This document shows, in pieces, positions 1 to 11,424 of a stretch of 64,000 nucleotides of DNA. The stretch is from Ophiodon elongatus (taxonomy: Eukaryota; Chordata; Actinopteri; Perciformes; Hexagrammidae): positions 186,001 to 250,000 of the forward strand of contig JACSYO010000444.1 in NCBI GenBank assembly GCA_016806645.1, in the 5' to 3' direction. Below the pieces are notes generated by a model. That model searched no databases, was not told where the DNA came from, and saw only the letters and a program-made list of their open reading frames with translations. Within the stretch, counting starts at the first letter, position 1; the number at the start of each line of letters is the position of its first letter. A program made the position numbers and the translations under genes.

Positions 1-896
1 AAGTAATCAGATTAACTTTGGGGTTCGGAGTAGGACAACACAAGACAGTTTTAAGTTTTACCAGCTATACATTATTAATATAACTAAAAGTATAGGTCTA
101 TTTTACAATGCTGGTTATGAGCAACGCTGAATTGAACAGCAATCCATCCAGCAACTTTTAACAGCATAAGAAAACATTAATTATCAATTTGTGAGTGGAA
201 AGCCACATTTAAACTTGTATTTTAGATTTTGGTGTTTACAGCTGGATTAAATATTTCTTTTCCTTCAAATAAATAAGAATAAGAAGCAATTGAAACAGAT
301 TTCTACTGTACTTTATAATAATTTTATTTTCAGGGCGTCCTTTAAACCAGTGGTTCACAACTGCAGCTGCTTTAGAAATAAAACAACAAATTATACAAAT
401 ATACAACATTTTCACAAAAATATCAATTAAAAGTTGATGACACAGATAGCAGAAGGTTTATTGAAGGGCCAATATCAGCCCAATGCGAGCATGGCTTAAG
501 TTTTAGTGGGAATCCTGCGCTGTATATATGGCCCAAAGTGATTGTAGAATAAAGGGTACTATGTTGAAGATTATTAATGAGACAGACTCTCTCTCATTGG
601 CTGTACATCTGTGCTTACATTTAACATTGCTGATAGTGCAACCATGATACAGCTTCAGGGACGACACCCAAACACACAAACACGCACATGCTATTTTGGT
701 TTTTCCTAGCCTCAGAGACACAGCACCTCCCACACCAGTATGTGAGTGGAAAGCCTGCAGGTGTGTGTTTGTGTGTGTGGGCTGATCCTGTCTGGGTCTC
801 ATAGATTATTTGTGTAAACTTGTGCGACCCCTGCCATTTTTATGCCTTTTTTATGAGCATGTGGAAGTCTAATGGGGTTTGCTCTTTGTGTTTGTG

Positions 897-929
<33 letters not shown>

Positions 930-934
930 CTCAG
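1..934 (+). other. syt3 intron (3' part)
   Basis: AT-rich non-coding DNA with no exon signal. It ends in (TG)14 at 901-929 directly before the acceptor. A hAT-like terminus (CAGTGGTTC) begins at 342 but no matching right end was found. Confidence 0.6.
901..929 (+). repeat. (TG)14 at a syt3 splice acceptor
   Basis: Pure TG run, then ctcag and the exon at 935. In RNA this is a (UG)14 tract in the place of the pyrimidine tract; such tracts are known binding sites for TDP-43 and CELF proteins. Confidence 0.95.
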
Positions 935-1061
935 TACGGAGCAATTGGTGGTGAAGATCCTAAAAGCTCTGGACCTGCCAGCGAAGGATGCCAATGGCTT
1001 CTCTGACCCGTACGTGAAGATCTACCTACTGCCAGACAGGAAGAAGAAATACCAGACCAAG
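935..1061 (+). CDS. syt3: syt3 exon: C2A, first Ca2+-binding loop
   Basis: Encodes STEQLVVKILKALDLPAKD through DRKKKYQTK, with loop-1 aspartates in PAKD and FSDPYVK. The acceptor AG is at 933-934 and lies directly after (TG)14, so almost no ordinary pyrimidine tract is present. The donor is gtgact at 1062. The first base completes a codon started in the upstream exon outside the window. Confidence 0.93.
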
Positions 1062-3409
1062 GTGACTCCCACTTCCACCACACTCACCTGTATCCTGAGT
1101 GGAAGCAAACATTCAAACATCATCATCAGGTCTGACTTGCTGTTTCCTGTTGACCCAGCCCCCTCATGGGGAATCATTACAGTCTCACTAATCTGGGGCA
1201 TAATTTATTCAACATAATGTGCTTCAGACTATTACAGGGCGCCGCTAATCAACTTCTGTGTGTTATTCTGGTATTTGAGGACAGTAGAGTCAATATTTGA
1301 GTACATTTCGGGACATTCTGTACTAGGAGATTTACCTTTTGCCCTCAAAATATCCTTCTCTCTTCTAATTTATCCTGTCAAGATGTATTAGAAATGTGAG
1401 TCGTAGGTCTCTGTTTTAAATTCATAAATATCACTGGTACTTTTGTGCAGTGTTGTGCAAAAAAAAATGAGGCTTTCGGGGACAATGTACCAGCTGTACC
1501 AGTTTGAAATGTCTCCCCTTTGGTTTCCATCCTTTGTGTGACTGTCTCCTCTAGATCACAAAAGCCCCCTCCGCCATTGAAAAGAGTGAATGCCTCAATC
1601 ATTTGCATAATACTGCTCCCCTTTTGTTTAGAGTGCAGATGATTGTTTCATTTCAGTCACATGGAATTTTTACACCACTCATTTTGCTAGGCTTTTATCC
1701 CTCAAACTAATTTCAAAAGGGAAACAGACATCACCTAGTAGATGTTGAAGCTTTGTGTTTCTGGTTTCTAAAGGCACAGTGTCTCCATCGGCCGCATGTT
1801 TAATCCAAAGCTAACAAGTAATCATCAAGTGCTAATAAGCCAGAGTGACAGACCCACTCACGCAGTGACAAAAGTTAGATTTGGAAAATCGAGAGTGTGT
1901 CACATTTTAATTATCAGCAGCTTTATTGCATGACAGTATTTATATCAAATGCTTTCATAGCAAATAAATCCCACCAGTTAATCAACAAATAGTGGAACTA
2001 AATAACTTGGAGATTGAAATTGAAATGCCGTTTGCAATGTCTTAAAACATGAGGAGCGGGAAATGAATCGTCAGACGGCATTTTCTGATTTAAAATGATC
2101 CATTTTATTTGACTCGTTATAGAGGTGACGGGTGGAGAAGGAAGTAAAATAGAGGGGAAACTGGAATAAATACAGTTACCAAGAGGAGATGTGTCGTCAA
2201 CGTTTAAAAGAAAGAAAGCGTGGAGCTTTTATATGTTGGGAAACAAAATATTGAGCTCTAAACGTAGTTTTATGTCTTTCATTTCATTTTAGCGGGTTTG
2301 ATTTAATTGTTCATCCCTCAAGAAAAGGAAAAAATTCCCTTTTCTCCCTCTTGCCGAGGAACAAGGTCAGACGGCGTGTTAGAGGTTAATTACGTTGCTC
2401 AAGGTCACGGCAAATCTAAGCCCTCTGGATTATCCTGTGTCTTATTTTTGTAGGAATGTAGATCAATTTAAAATACAATTTCATGACATTTACATGTCCG
2501 TTTTTGCTACTTTCAGCACGACGTGATTCATCCTCCAGGCAGTTAATCAAAGCGTTTATATTCACAACAAGTCTTGGGTAGCTCTTCTGTGAGGAAAAAA
2601 AAAAAAAAAAAAAAAGCATTGGTTCATAGGAAGTGATGCCTTTTATGTTTCTAATTTGTTTTGGAAGAAGAACAGGGTGGTTTGCAGGAGCAGAAAATGG
2701 GCCAGAAAAGGAAAGCAAACAAACACGACTTGAAGCTTAAAAAGATTCAGTTCAGGAACGACCGCAGCAACAAGAGCTCAGTGCCAAAGATGTTACTTAA
2801 AAAAAGAAAAAGATAACGATCTCGTCGATTACAGCTTTAAGAAAAAAGTGTGTTGACCAAATACAGCTCTAGTTTTTGTGCTACTTAGATAAGTAGTTTT
2901 ATTTTTTTAATGTGCAGACTTTTGCACTGATGGGTACGTTTGTAGTCACAGAAAAAATAAGCGACAGGACAAACTCCCCTTTTCTGCTGGTATGAAAAAC
3001 ATGCGGTTGGTTTGATTGGTGAAATAGAGTGGCACCTTGTTAAGCAGTTTGAAAATGTACTTTACTGGGCAGCAGATGGAATCATTTTCATACCAGCAAA
3101 ATACAGTCTTTGAGGATCCTGGACTCATCTTCAAAACATCATTACGTGTTGTCAAACAACCTGCTGTGTTTTTTAGAATTCATCTCCAAAGAGACCTGGA
3201 CTCGTGTCTGTGACTGGAATGCAATCATCAATGCAAATGTCTAAAATGTTGATGGTTACATGAAAGGCACAAACTGGGGCTAAGCCATGAATTAAAAATT
3301 TGATAACGCTTTAGATTATAGCACACAAAGTACTGTGTAATTATTCAGGATATACAGGGTTTCAATGAAATACCTACTGGGTACTTAAACAGAGAGAGAG
3401 AGAGAGAGG

Positions 3410-3469
<60 letters not shown>

Positions 3470-6400
3470 TTAGTATGCGTGAAGAAGATGAGAGATCTGG
3501 CAATAAGGGCTTTACTAGAAAAAGCAGGAAGAATGTGGAAACAGTGTTGATGCTTCAATTAAATTCGATATAGTTTATTTTAATTAAGAAATATGACATG
3601 TCAACTGTCGGGAATTGTAGTGTAAGAAGGGTTTTACATATATAGTACTTATTATTAATAATTTAGTGTACCTTATTTTTTTTTTGCTGGGGAACCAAAA
3701 TTGAGGCTGAGCCAGGGAAGAGGGGGATACCTGTGGAGCTATAATCATGAAATAGTTATATGTAAAATATATAAAATATGGTGGAACAGTAATGTAGTTT
3801 TGGGATTCAATGTTGAATCTATCTGATGCTCAAAACTGATCACGAACAATTACGCCGGATACATATGATTCTACTCACAAACCTGGTGGTTTATTGGACA
3901 ATGTATCAGTTATTCATATATTGACCAAATGAAAAAAAAATTCTCCATGTGTTAGCAACTACTTTTGAAAAGTATACATGAGTAATTATAGCAGAGGTAA
4001 GGGAAGGTACTCTAACATTACAATCAAAGCAAAGCATTGATAAAGTGGGCGAGAGCACTCCTTATTACAGCGTGAGTCTGGTGTATGTGGGCTTTAAAAG
4101 AAAGGAGTCCCATCTTAGCAACCTTTTCACTGTAATGATACAGTAGGGTTGTTACGGGGTAAAATAATGTTTGTTCCCTCCTCATTCCATGTATAAATTC
4201 CCTCGTACCCGAACAAAATAATTACTGTCATTTGTGGTATTTAATGTAAAGTTACTAAATTCCGACTCTGTCTCCCTCTCCCTCTCAGGTCCACAGAAAG
4301 ACCTTGAACCCAGTGTTCAATGAGACCTTTCAGTTCGGCGTGCCGCTGAATGAGCTACATTCCAGGAAGCTGCATTTCTCCGTGTACGACTTCGACCGCT
4401 TCTCCAGACACGACCTGATCGGCCAGGTGGTGGTGGACAACCTGCTGGACTTCAGCGAGGGCAGCGGGGACAAACCCGTTTGGAGGGACATTGTGGAGGG
4501 CACCGCGGTGAGGACAGGAGCTCTGCTGCAGAAATGATAGAAAATAATCACGTTCTGTTGAGGGAGAAGGCCACGCTAGATTAGATTAGATGAAATTTGA
4601 ATGAGCCTTGTGGTGATGTCGGCCCGTTGCAGATTCAAATTATGGGCTTGAGCAGTGGTAAATAAGATAAAGAAACTGGGCTTATCAAACATGACACAAG
4701 TGACACTTTCAATTCTAGATTTCAAGTAGAAGTGCGTGCATTCATTGTAAGAAAATGAATGCATGAAAAATAAAACTTATAAAAATCGTTTTGCAGTATA
4801 AAGCCAAATGATAAATATAAACACAATAACATTTGTGCACACGTGGGTACATATAATATAAAGCAAATATGTGGATATGCTGGTGTTGACAAAATGTGCA
4901 AAGTGCCCTGCTGTATTCTCATTAATAGCTGGACAGAGGATGTACATGCATACACGTCTCAGATTCATATTATAAATGATATTCAATTCACAGATATATA
5001 CGGCATGTACACAATATGCAGGTGTTGTGTCGTACAGTCTGTTCACCTCATACTTTCATAGCAACGATGACTCTATTGAAGCAAAGAAAGGCCAAATCTC
5101 AAAAGCAACAGAATGAATAACTTTAAAATGTAACCACTACTTAATACTGTATTATTAAAAAAAAAATAAAAACACTTAATTTATAGCACTGAAATATTCA
5201 ATTTAGAAAAACATGTATCTGAATTAATGTGGCTTGTATTCCCCTAAGGTTTCTTTGAAGTTTTACAATTTTCCAAAATCAAAGTCATTTTAGGATTCAT
5301 AAACTAAGAAAATGTAAGCATTTAATGTTTAACAATATGTATTCAAATTTCCAAATTTCAACTGTTTTTTGGGGGGTGGGGGGATCAGGTCAAGTTGTAA
5401 TATCAGGTTGCTCAGTGTGGATTGGTGAAGTTCAGACACCAAAAGTTACTGAGCAACGGGCTGCCGAGGATAATCAAGCGAGTTTTAATGGAATCGAATG
5501 CTTCTCTTTCCCGTGAGGTTATGTTCTCTCAGTCACGTGTGCCAAGAGATAGAAGTTAAGACGAGCAAATAGAAAATCTGGAGTTATATGGAGCCGGGGA
5601 GTGACCAGAGAGAAAAAAACAATAAATGAATTAAGGCCACGTTTTGATTGAATCGTGCACACAAGATACGTCTACACACAGAGAGCCAGCACAACAGAAC
5701 ACTCTGTGAGCATCGGATTCAAGTCCTCCGGTAACCATGGAGCTTTCATGGCAACTTCCAATCCATTCACTCAATAGCATCCTCCAAGTCAGCATATTTA
5801 CAAAAATATAATCCACAAGCTCCTTGTTAATTGCAAAGTAAGAGTATTAGGCAGGTGGTTGCTGTAATGAATGACTTGGCCTTGTGCACTGCCAAAGATA
5901 TTTAATAATTTAATTAGTGCCCACGAATGAATCAAAAATCTAAATTGTGGGAAAGATTGAATTAAACTGAATTATTTCTCGTGCACACAAATAAGTAAAT
6001 CGTGGTCTCGATATTTATTTCTCTCTCTCTCTCTCTCTCTACGGCCACTCCCGGGCTCAGTAGAAATAAACCACATGAATTCAGATAGATCATTTATGAA
6101 ATAAAATATTCCAATGCCACGCATTCATAGTTAATTACATTTTCAAGATAAAATATCTTGTGGCGGTTAAGTTTTCAGTTTCTTACAGGATTCAAATGAT
6201 TATGGGCTTTACTTTCACATCACTCAGGGAAGCATGCACGTTATCGTCGGTTGTCTGAAGATCATATACTGAGTAGAGAGGATGAATAGAACATATATAT
6301 ATATACTTCAGACTGAAAGTGGTCCGCAGTATAGATTCATTCAGAGTCTGGTAATGTAAAAGCACAGCTCAGAAGAGTCCAGATAGATTACTGGAAAGGC

Positions 6401-6974
6401 ACGGCTGGCCACATCCAAACTTTTTATCACGCAGTGCCCAAGTAGATTTATATGAAATATTCATAGAACGCTATTAGGAAATTAGAAATTGTTTTGGCAT
6501 GGATATTTCATTTATTTAATAAGTTTAAAGCATCAGCCTCTTAGCGTATTTCAGTGTTTCACCCGGGGAAGTATTGATTAGTGAAGTTTAAAGCCACTAA
6601 GGGACTCATCATGCCACAGTGTGACCTGAATACCACCAGTGTCATTACTGTGGTGCCACGGACACCACAGGCAGCGAGAAGATCAGTAAATGTAGTGGGG
6701 AGAGAATCGTCACCTCTACTGAACACTTTCCTCCACTCGAGGACATCGACAGATTGGCATATGATTCATTTACAGTGACGGCACTTCCCCTCTGCCTAAA
6801 CACTCTGCCTGTCCGCATTAGGATGCCTGCTGTCAGCCGCCGTCCGTCACACATGTAGCTCTCCTCTGGCCTCAGTCATAACACAGCAACGAATATCTGT
6901 CTGACTCTGTTTCTGATGCCATGTGTGTGTGATCACAGCGTCCTTGCTCAATTTCTGATCCCCCTGTTTGTCTC

Positions 6975-7017
<43 letters not shown>

Positions 7018-7159
7018 TGACCTACAGGAAAAGGCTGATCTCGGGGAGCTTAATTTCTCGCTGTGTTACCTGCCCACTGCAGGCAGACTCACTGCTACAG
7101 TCATCAAGGCCACCAACCTCAAAGCCATGGACCTGACTGGCTTCTCAGGTAAAGGATTA

Positions 7160-7234
<75 letters not shown>

Positions 7235-10200
7235 CATCATGCTGTTGCGATACTTCCAGCAAAGCAGTCTGAAAAAGCTGTGAAGCCATTAAAAGGTAAT
7301 GATCAGAGAACAGCTGTCTAAAAACAGCCACTGGTGATGCATGTGGATTCCTTGAGTTATTTCAGGTTTATGTCTTATTCAGACTGGCCCAACATGCAGG
7401 AGATATATATTTTTTCATATGTAAACATAACATGGTGTCAGTTTCTTTGAATAAAAGAATAAGTTAAATGCTATTTAGCACCGAATGAAGAAGCCTTAGT
7501 TTTCAGCCTCAACAGACCATAATGCGACGATACAAGATACAGTGAGTTGCATTTTGACTGAGGAATGAACCTTATCTTTTGCTGTGAAACCAACAAGTTT
7601 CCAACAGAACCAACAGAATAAATCACTAACTGAAGTATTAGTATCATGGAGTATGTTAAGGGAGGTGCAAAAAAAGTTAATTACCATAAATCTTTGCTCA
7701 ATAATTCCTGAAGTGCATGGAGCATCGACAGATTGATCGTTTCTAATTTTGAATTCAGGGAATTCAGAAGTTAGATTTATACCTCAAGACATAGAGGTGG
7801 AGTTATGCATAATAGATATACTCCCCGAAGCTATAAAGTTCATTACTTACAAACACAACAACAACTAAAAATGAGTTACAATGTGTTCTGTTGCGATCAA
7901 AACCAGTTGTCTGCAGTGAAGAGACAAAAACATCTGTTTCACCCGTGAGACTGATGTTAAGGAACGTGATGGCTAATGCTAATATTGAATTAACGAAGGT
8001 ATTATAAAAGGTTTTATTCTTTAGTTATCCCTCACTTAGAGACTCGATTGCAACGGCGATGAGATATCGAACGATAATGGCCGCACGCCGCAATTATTGC
8101 CATAGTGATCCCCAGATAATTGCAGTGCCTTAAAGATGCTTTAAAAAGCAGCTTAAAATGGAGTCGTGGGTGTGTGTGTGTGTGTGTGTGTGTGTGAGAG
8201 TGTGTTTTCCCTGGATGCTGTCACCGAGCTGCACATGTTGAATGGATAACCGGAGTGATTCAACCTGTGCTGCTTTTCTCCCTTTGTGTTCTTAATCCAG
8301 CTTTGCCAAGGTGACTTGATTTTCATGCCTTTTATGTGTTACAGACGCGGATACCTGTGAGCACAATACCTAACAGCGTTTGCAGGAGTCTCCGCTTATC
8401 TTTTTCTCTCCGCTTCCTCCCCCTCTTTCTCTGGCTCCCTCTCTCTTTGTTCTTCCCTGCTTCTCATGCCAATTTCTTCTCTTCCTTCTCCCCCCCCCCC
8501 CCCCCACCACCACTCCCTTTCTTCTATATACCTCTCTCTCTTCTCATGACTCTCATTTTCCCTGTCTCCCTCTCCCCCTCTCTCTCTCTCTCCTGTCTCT
8601 CCTCCAGACCCGTACGTGAAGGCCTCTTTGATCTGCGACGGGCGAAGGCTAAAGAAGAGGAAGACCTCCATTAAGAAGAACACGCTGAACCCCACGTACA
8701 ACGAGGCGCTGGTGTTTGACATCCCCAATGAAAATATAGAAAGTGTATCCATCATCATTGCCGTGATGGACTATGACTGGTGAGCAAGCCGAGGTGTTGT
8801 TACAGTGTAGCACGCTCCGGGGCCTTTAAGATGAAGCTGATCATTACTGTGAAGTGTGCTGCTTATTGAATGTGTGTCTGCACACGGCAGTGTGATGTTT
8901 GCTGTCGCTTTTGGGTCCTCACATTTTCATGGTGTTGCCGCTGCGTTGAACACGGTGAGGGCCCCCTCATGAGTCAGCCTCCTGGTGGACGTTCCCTGTT
9001 TTACATAGACAAGCACCTCATGAATAAGCATGATTTATGCTAATGGTGACGGAAGAAGCGTAACCCTGCCAGTGTTTGTGTGTCTGACGCTTGCAGCAAC
9101 ACTTGGCTGGTTGATGTGTTTGTGTATGGATGCACCGCCTCCCTATTATGTAGTCTGCCCTCCATTTGGCATCTCCATAGGTGTGTGCTTTTGTATGTTT
9201 GTTCTCGTGCCTGCTTCCCCGCTGACATCAAGCTTTTATGCAGGGCGGTGTGTATCGGTGAGCTGCTATTCAATATCCTTCCTCAGCAGCTGTACTATTT
9301 TCCTAGTCCTCAAGGTTGATAAATGAGACTCTGTCTGCCTGTTTCTCACAAGCCCTCTCTCTCTCTCCCCCTCTCTCTCTCTCTCCCTCTCCCTCTGCTT
9401 TATTATGTCCTCGCTCTCTCTCTTCCTCCATTCGATTCTCCCTCCCTCTCTGCCTTGTTCTTTCTCTCTGTCTCTCTGTCTCTCCTGTCCTTGCTTCCAT
9501 CCCTTGCTACATGTCAGTATTGGTCATAACGAGGTTATAGGGATGTGTCGCGTGGGCAGCGAAGCTGACGGTCCAGGGAGGGAGCACTGGACGGCCATGC
9601 TGGCCAATCCACGCAAACCAATAGAGCACTGGCATCAGCTTGTGGAGGTAATGAGCATAGGATCGTGTGTGTGTGTGTGTGTGTGTGTGCATTCATGTGT
9701 CATCTCCTACCACATGTGTTGTGTTCAGTTCTTCTGTTGGTTCTGGGCCTGAGAACCAAAATGATTTTTTTTCCATTTGATTATCGTTATCATTAGAAGT
9801 AGTGAAAGCAGCAACAGTAACGTTTTAAGAAAAGCAGTAGCAGTGATAATGTAGAAGTACTGGTCCAGAAATATTGAAGTGTCATATTCACTTAAAAGTT
9901 TTTAAGTATTAGCAAAAAAAATGGCTACATTTTCAAATAAAATGAGCTCCATAAACTGAATGGGCCATTATGTAGAACACATTTTAATTACTTTATATAT
10001 ATTTGGGTAATTAATCTGCAACAATTAATCGTTTTTTATAAGCTAATTGTTCTGCTTGCCAAACCTTAATCAAAAGAAAAGTAATTACTAACTATAGCTC
10101 TAGGTGAGTTATGAATACAATTTATACGCTCTGAAATATTGTAGCATAATGTGGAATACGTCTCATATCTGATATTGTAGATATTAAGCTTAGCTTAGCT

Positions 10201-10641
10201 AACCCACTTAGCTACCTACTTACTCGTCAAAATATATCATAAAACTTAATAATTAGACACAATCAATTAACAAGTAACATTTCTGAGAGACAGAGGGACT
10301 TGTTTTTAGACAATGTATCTTAATTATCTTGTTAAGTGAAACAATACTTCTTTTGAGTATTACAGGCTTATTAGGACACTTCCTGATACTGGTGAAATGA
10401 AACCAGTGTAAATATAATAGCATTTCATTAACCTTTCATTTATTTTAACTTTAATTGTTTAAAAAGTTTTTCATTCTGAATAATTTACTTCTGTATTTCC
10501 TGGTGGAATTTGTATCTACATTTCTGTGGCAAAATCTGTATTTCCCTGCAGGAAAAAGCAATTGGTACATTCGTGTCGAAGACTGCGACAGCATCCTCCC
10601 CTAAGCCGAACATCGTGGTGGACAGTCCTCACTCCGATTAA
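935..10641 (+). CDS. syt3: synaptotagmin-3, 3' part of gene (C2A-C2B-tail; 5' end outside window)
   Basis: Six exons join in frame: 935-1061, 4289-4507, 7028-7148, 8608-8779, 9518-9647, 10552-10641. All introns are GT-AG and all phases agree, giving 285 complete codons before TAA. The product is a vesicle/plasma-membrane Ca2+ sensor that binds acidic phospholipids and SNAREs. C2A shows the Asp-bearing loops PAKDANGFSDPYVK and YDFDRFSRHD. C2B shows MDLTGFSDPYVK, the basic patch RRLKKRKTSIKK, loop MDYDCIGHNE and the WHxL-type motif HWHQLVE. Wording is closest to SYT3 (LNFSLCYLPTAGRLT, NTLNPTYNEALVFD, MLANPRKPIEHWHQLVE) rather than SYT6, 9 or 10; this is recognition from memory, not alignment. 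The first exon here begins two bases into a codon, so the N-terminal cysteines, membrane helix, linker and first C2A strand lie upstream. The tail after the WHxL motif differs from the mammalian one as I recall it. Confidence 0.93.
3390..3467 (+). repeat. (AG)n microsatellite in syt3 intron
   Basis: About 78 bp of AG with two small interruptions, in the 3.2-kb intron between the two C2A exons. The rest of that intron (1062-4288) is AT-rich and I see no exon in it. Confidence 0.95.
4289..4507 (+). CDS. syt3: syt3 exon: rest of C2A domain
   Basis: 73 codons, phase 0 to 0. Encodes VHRKTLNPVFNETFQFGVPL to WRDIVEGTA, including the third-loop aspartates in YDFDRFSRHD. The acceptor follows a good pyrimidine tract (tctccctctccctctcag); the donor is gtgagg. 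Confidence 0.96.
6979..7016 (+). repeat. (TG)19 just upstream of syt3 exon 7028-7148
   Basis: Pure 38-bp TG tract ending 11 bases before the exon. It is complementary to the (AC)n tract that starts 13 bases after the exon. Confidence 0.95.
7028..7148 (+). CDS. syt3: syt3 exon: C2A-C2B linker and start of C2B
   Basis: Encodes EKADLGELNFSLCYLPTAG through KAMDLTGFS. The 121-nt length is not a multiple of three: it starts in phase 0 and ends one base into the Asp codon of SDPYVK. The upstream intron ends in (TG)19 and the downstream intron starts with a long (CA)n 13 bases after the donor. If this exon were skipped, the next exon would be read acc-cgt-acg-tga, an immediate stop. Confidence 0.95.
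7162..7236 (+). repeat. (AC)n just downstream of syt3 exon 7028-7148
   Basis: About 55 bp of AC, a tata interruption, then 17 bp more AC. It is near the donor, where CA repeats commonly bind hnRNP L. Confidence 0.95.
8167..8198 (+). repeat. (GT)n microsatellite in syt3 intron
   Basis: About 30 bp of GT within the 7149-8607 intron. The same intron ends in a C/T-rich stretch (8396-8607) with a poly(C) run near 8491. Confidence 0.9.
8608..8779 (+). CDS. syt3: syt3 exon: core of C2B with polybasic patch
   Basis: Encodes DPYVKASLICDGRRLKKRK through IIIAVMDYD and the first two bases of Cys. Contains the basic strand that binds PIP2 and AP-2 in this family, and the third-loop aspartates. The acceptor follows a (CT)-rich tract; the donor is gtgagc. 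Confidence 0.97.
9350..9490 (+). repeat. (CT)-rich tract before syt3 exon
   Basis: Degenerate CT/CTCC sequence, nearly all pyrimidine, shortly upstream of the acceptor at 9517. It produces long fictitious Ser/Leu reading frames. Confidence 0.85.
9518..9647 (+). CDS. syt3: syt3 exon: end of C2B with WHxL motif
   Basis: Encodes (C)IGHNEVIGMCRVGSEADG through ANPRKPIEHWHQLVE. The acceptor acatgtcag lies about 25 bases after a 130-bp (CT)-rich block. The donor gtaatg is followed by (GT)13 about 17 bases later. Confidence 0.97.
9665..9689 (+). repeat. (GT)n just after syt3 donor
   Basis: About 13 GT units starting 17 bases after the donor at 9648. Confidence 0.9.
10552..10641 (+). CDS. syt3: syt3 last coding exon (C-terminal tail)
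   Basis: Phase 0. Encodes EKAIGTFVSKTATASS, then PKPNIVVDSPHSD and TAA. The acceptor is ttccctgcag. The short Ser/Thr/Pro-rich tail ends in an acidic residue and shows no obvious PDZ ligand. An ATTAAA overlaps the stop codon but is too early to be the functional poly(A) signal. Confidence 0.9.
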   Translation, partial: EKAIGTFVSKTATASSPKPNIVVDSPHSD

Positions 10642-11385
10642 AAACTGTGAGCCTCTCCTTGTTTCGATCGGACATATTGTTTTTTTTTCTCTTATCTGCA
10701 TGCTTCCACACATACTGTGTGAATATTTTCTAGGCAACAGTGCGTCGGAATTGTTATCACTATTCCACATACAATCCAATTGCTCTCTGATTTCTGCTTG
10801 CAAACAGGCCTCCCTGTATTGGAATCTGAAAGTACATTCACATACTGTGCAGCAGATGCTCTCCAGTCAGATTTACACAGGAAGCCTTTGAAGGCATGAC
10901 CTGTGATAAAGTAGAGGCTGTGGTCCCATCAGATGTAGGAGCTCTAAAGCAGAAGCATCTGTATAATCTTGATGTTATGGGTTATGTAATGCATCTCCCC
11001 CCTCCTCCATGCTTACATTACTGCATAGTGTTTATATATTCTCTCGCCCCCTGCTGTCTCTCTTGCTTAATCTGCCTCTTCTCCCTTATCCTCTTTCCTC
11101 AGGTCGTTATCATCTCTCCAGCTCCAGACTTTCCTTTTCTTTCCTCTCATCTGTGAATAATTCTCTCCATCAAAGAAAGAGAGACGCGGAGACACTGCTT
11201 GTGTCCAACTGCTAGTGCTGTTTTGCTCCTGCTAATGAATCCTTCAAGTCCTGTGCAGAACAAACAATATCCATCACAAGCTACACTTTGAGCATCAGAC
11301 CACACATTTACAAACACATGCAGACACTAAATGGTACAGTAGGACTGATATCGCAACTGTAAATTTGGGATCTAGCAAGGGAACC

Positions 11386-11424
<39 letters not shown>

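Noticed and set aside
342..365. hAT-like left terminus CAGTGGTTCACAAC
   Set aside because: No matching right end or 8-bp duplication found within a reasonable distance.
8336..8758. Open frames on both strands over the syt3 8608-8779 exon
   Set aside because: Shadows of CT-rich intron and of the true syt3 frame.
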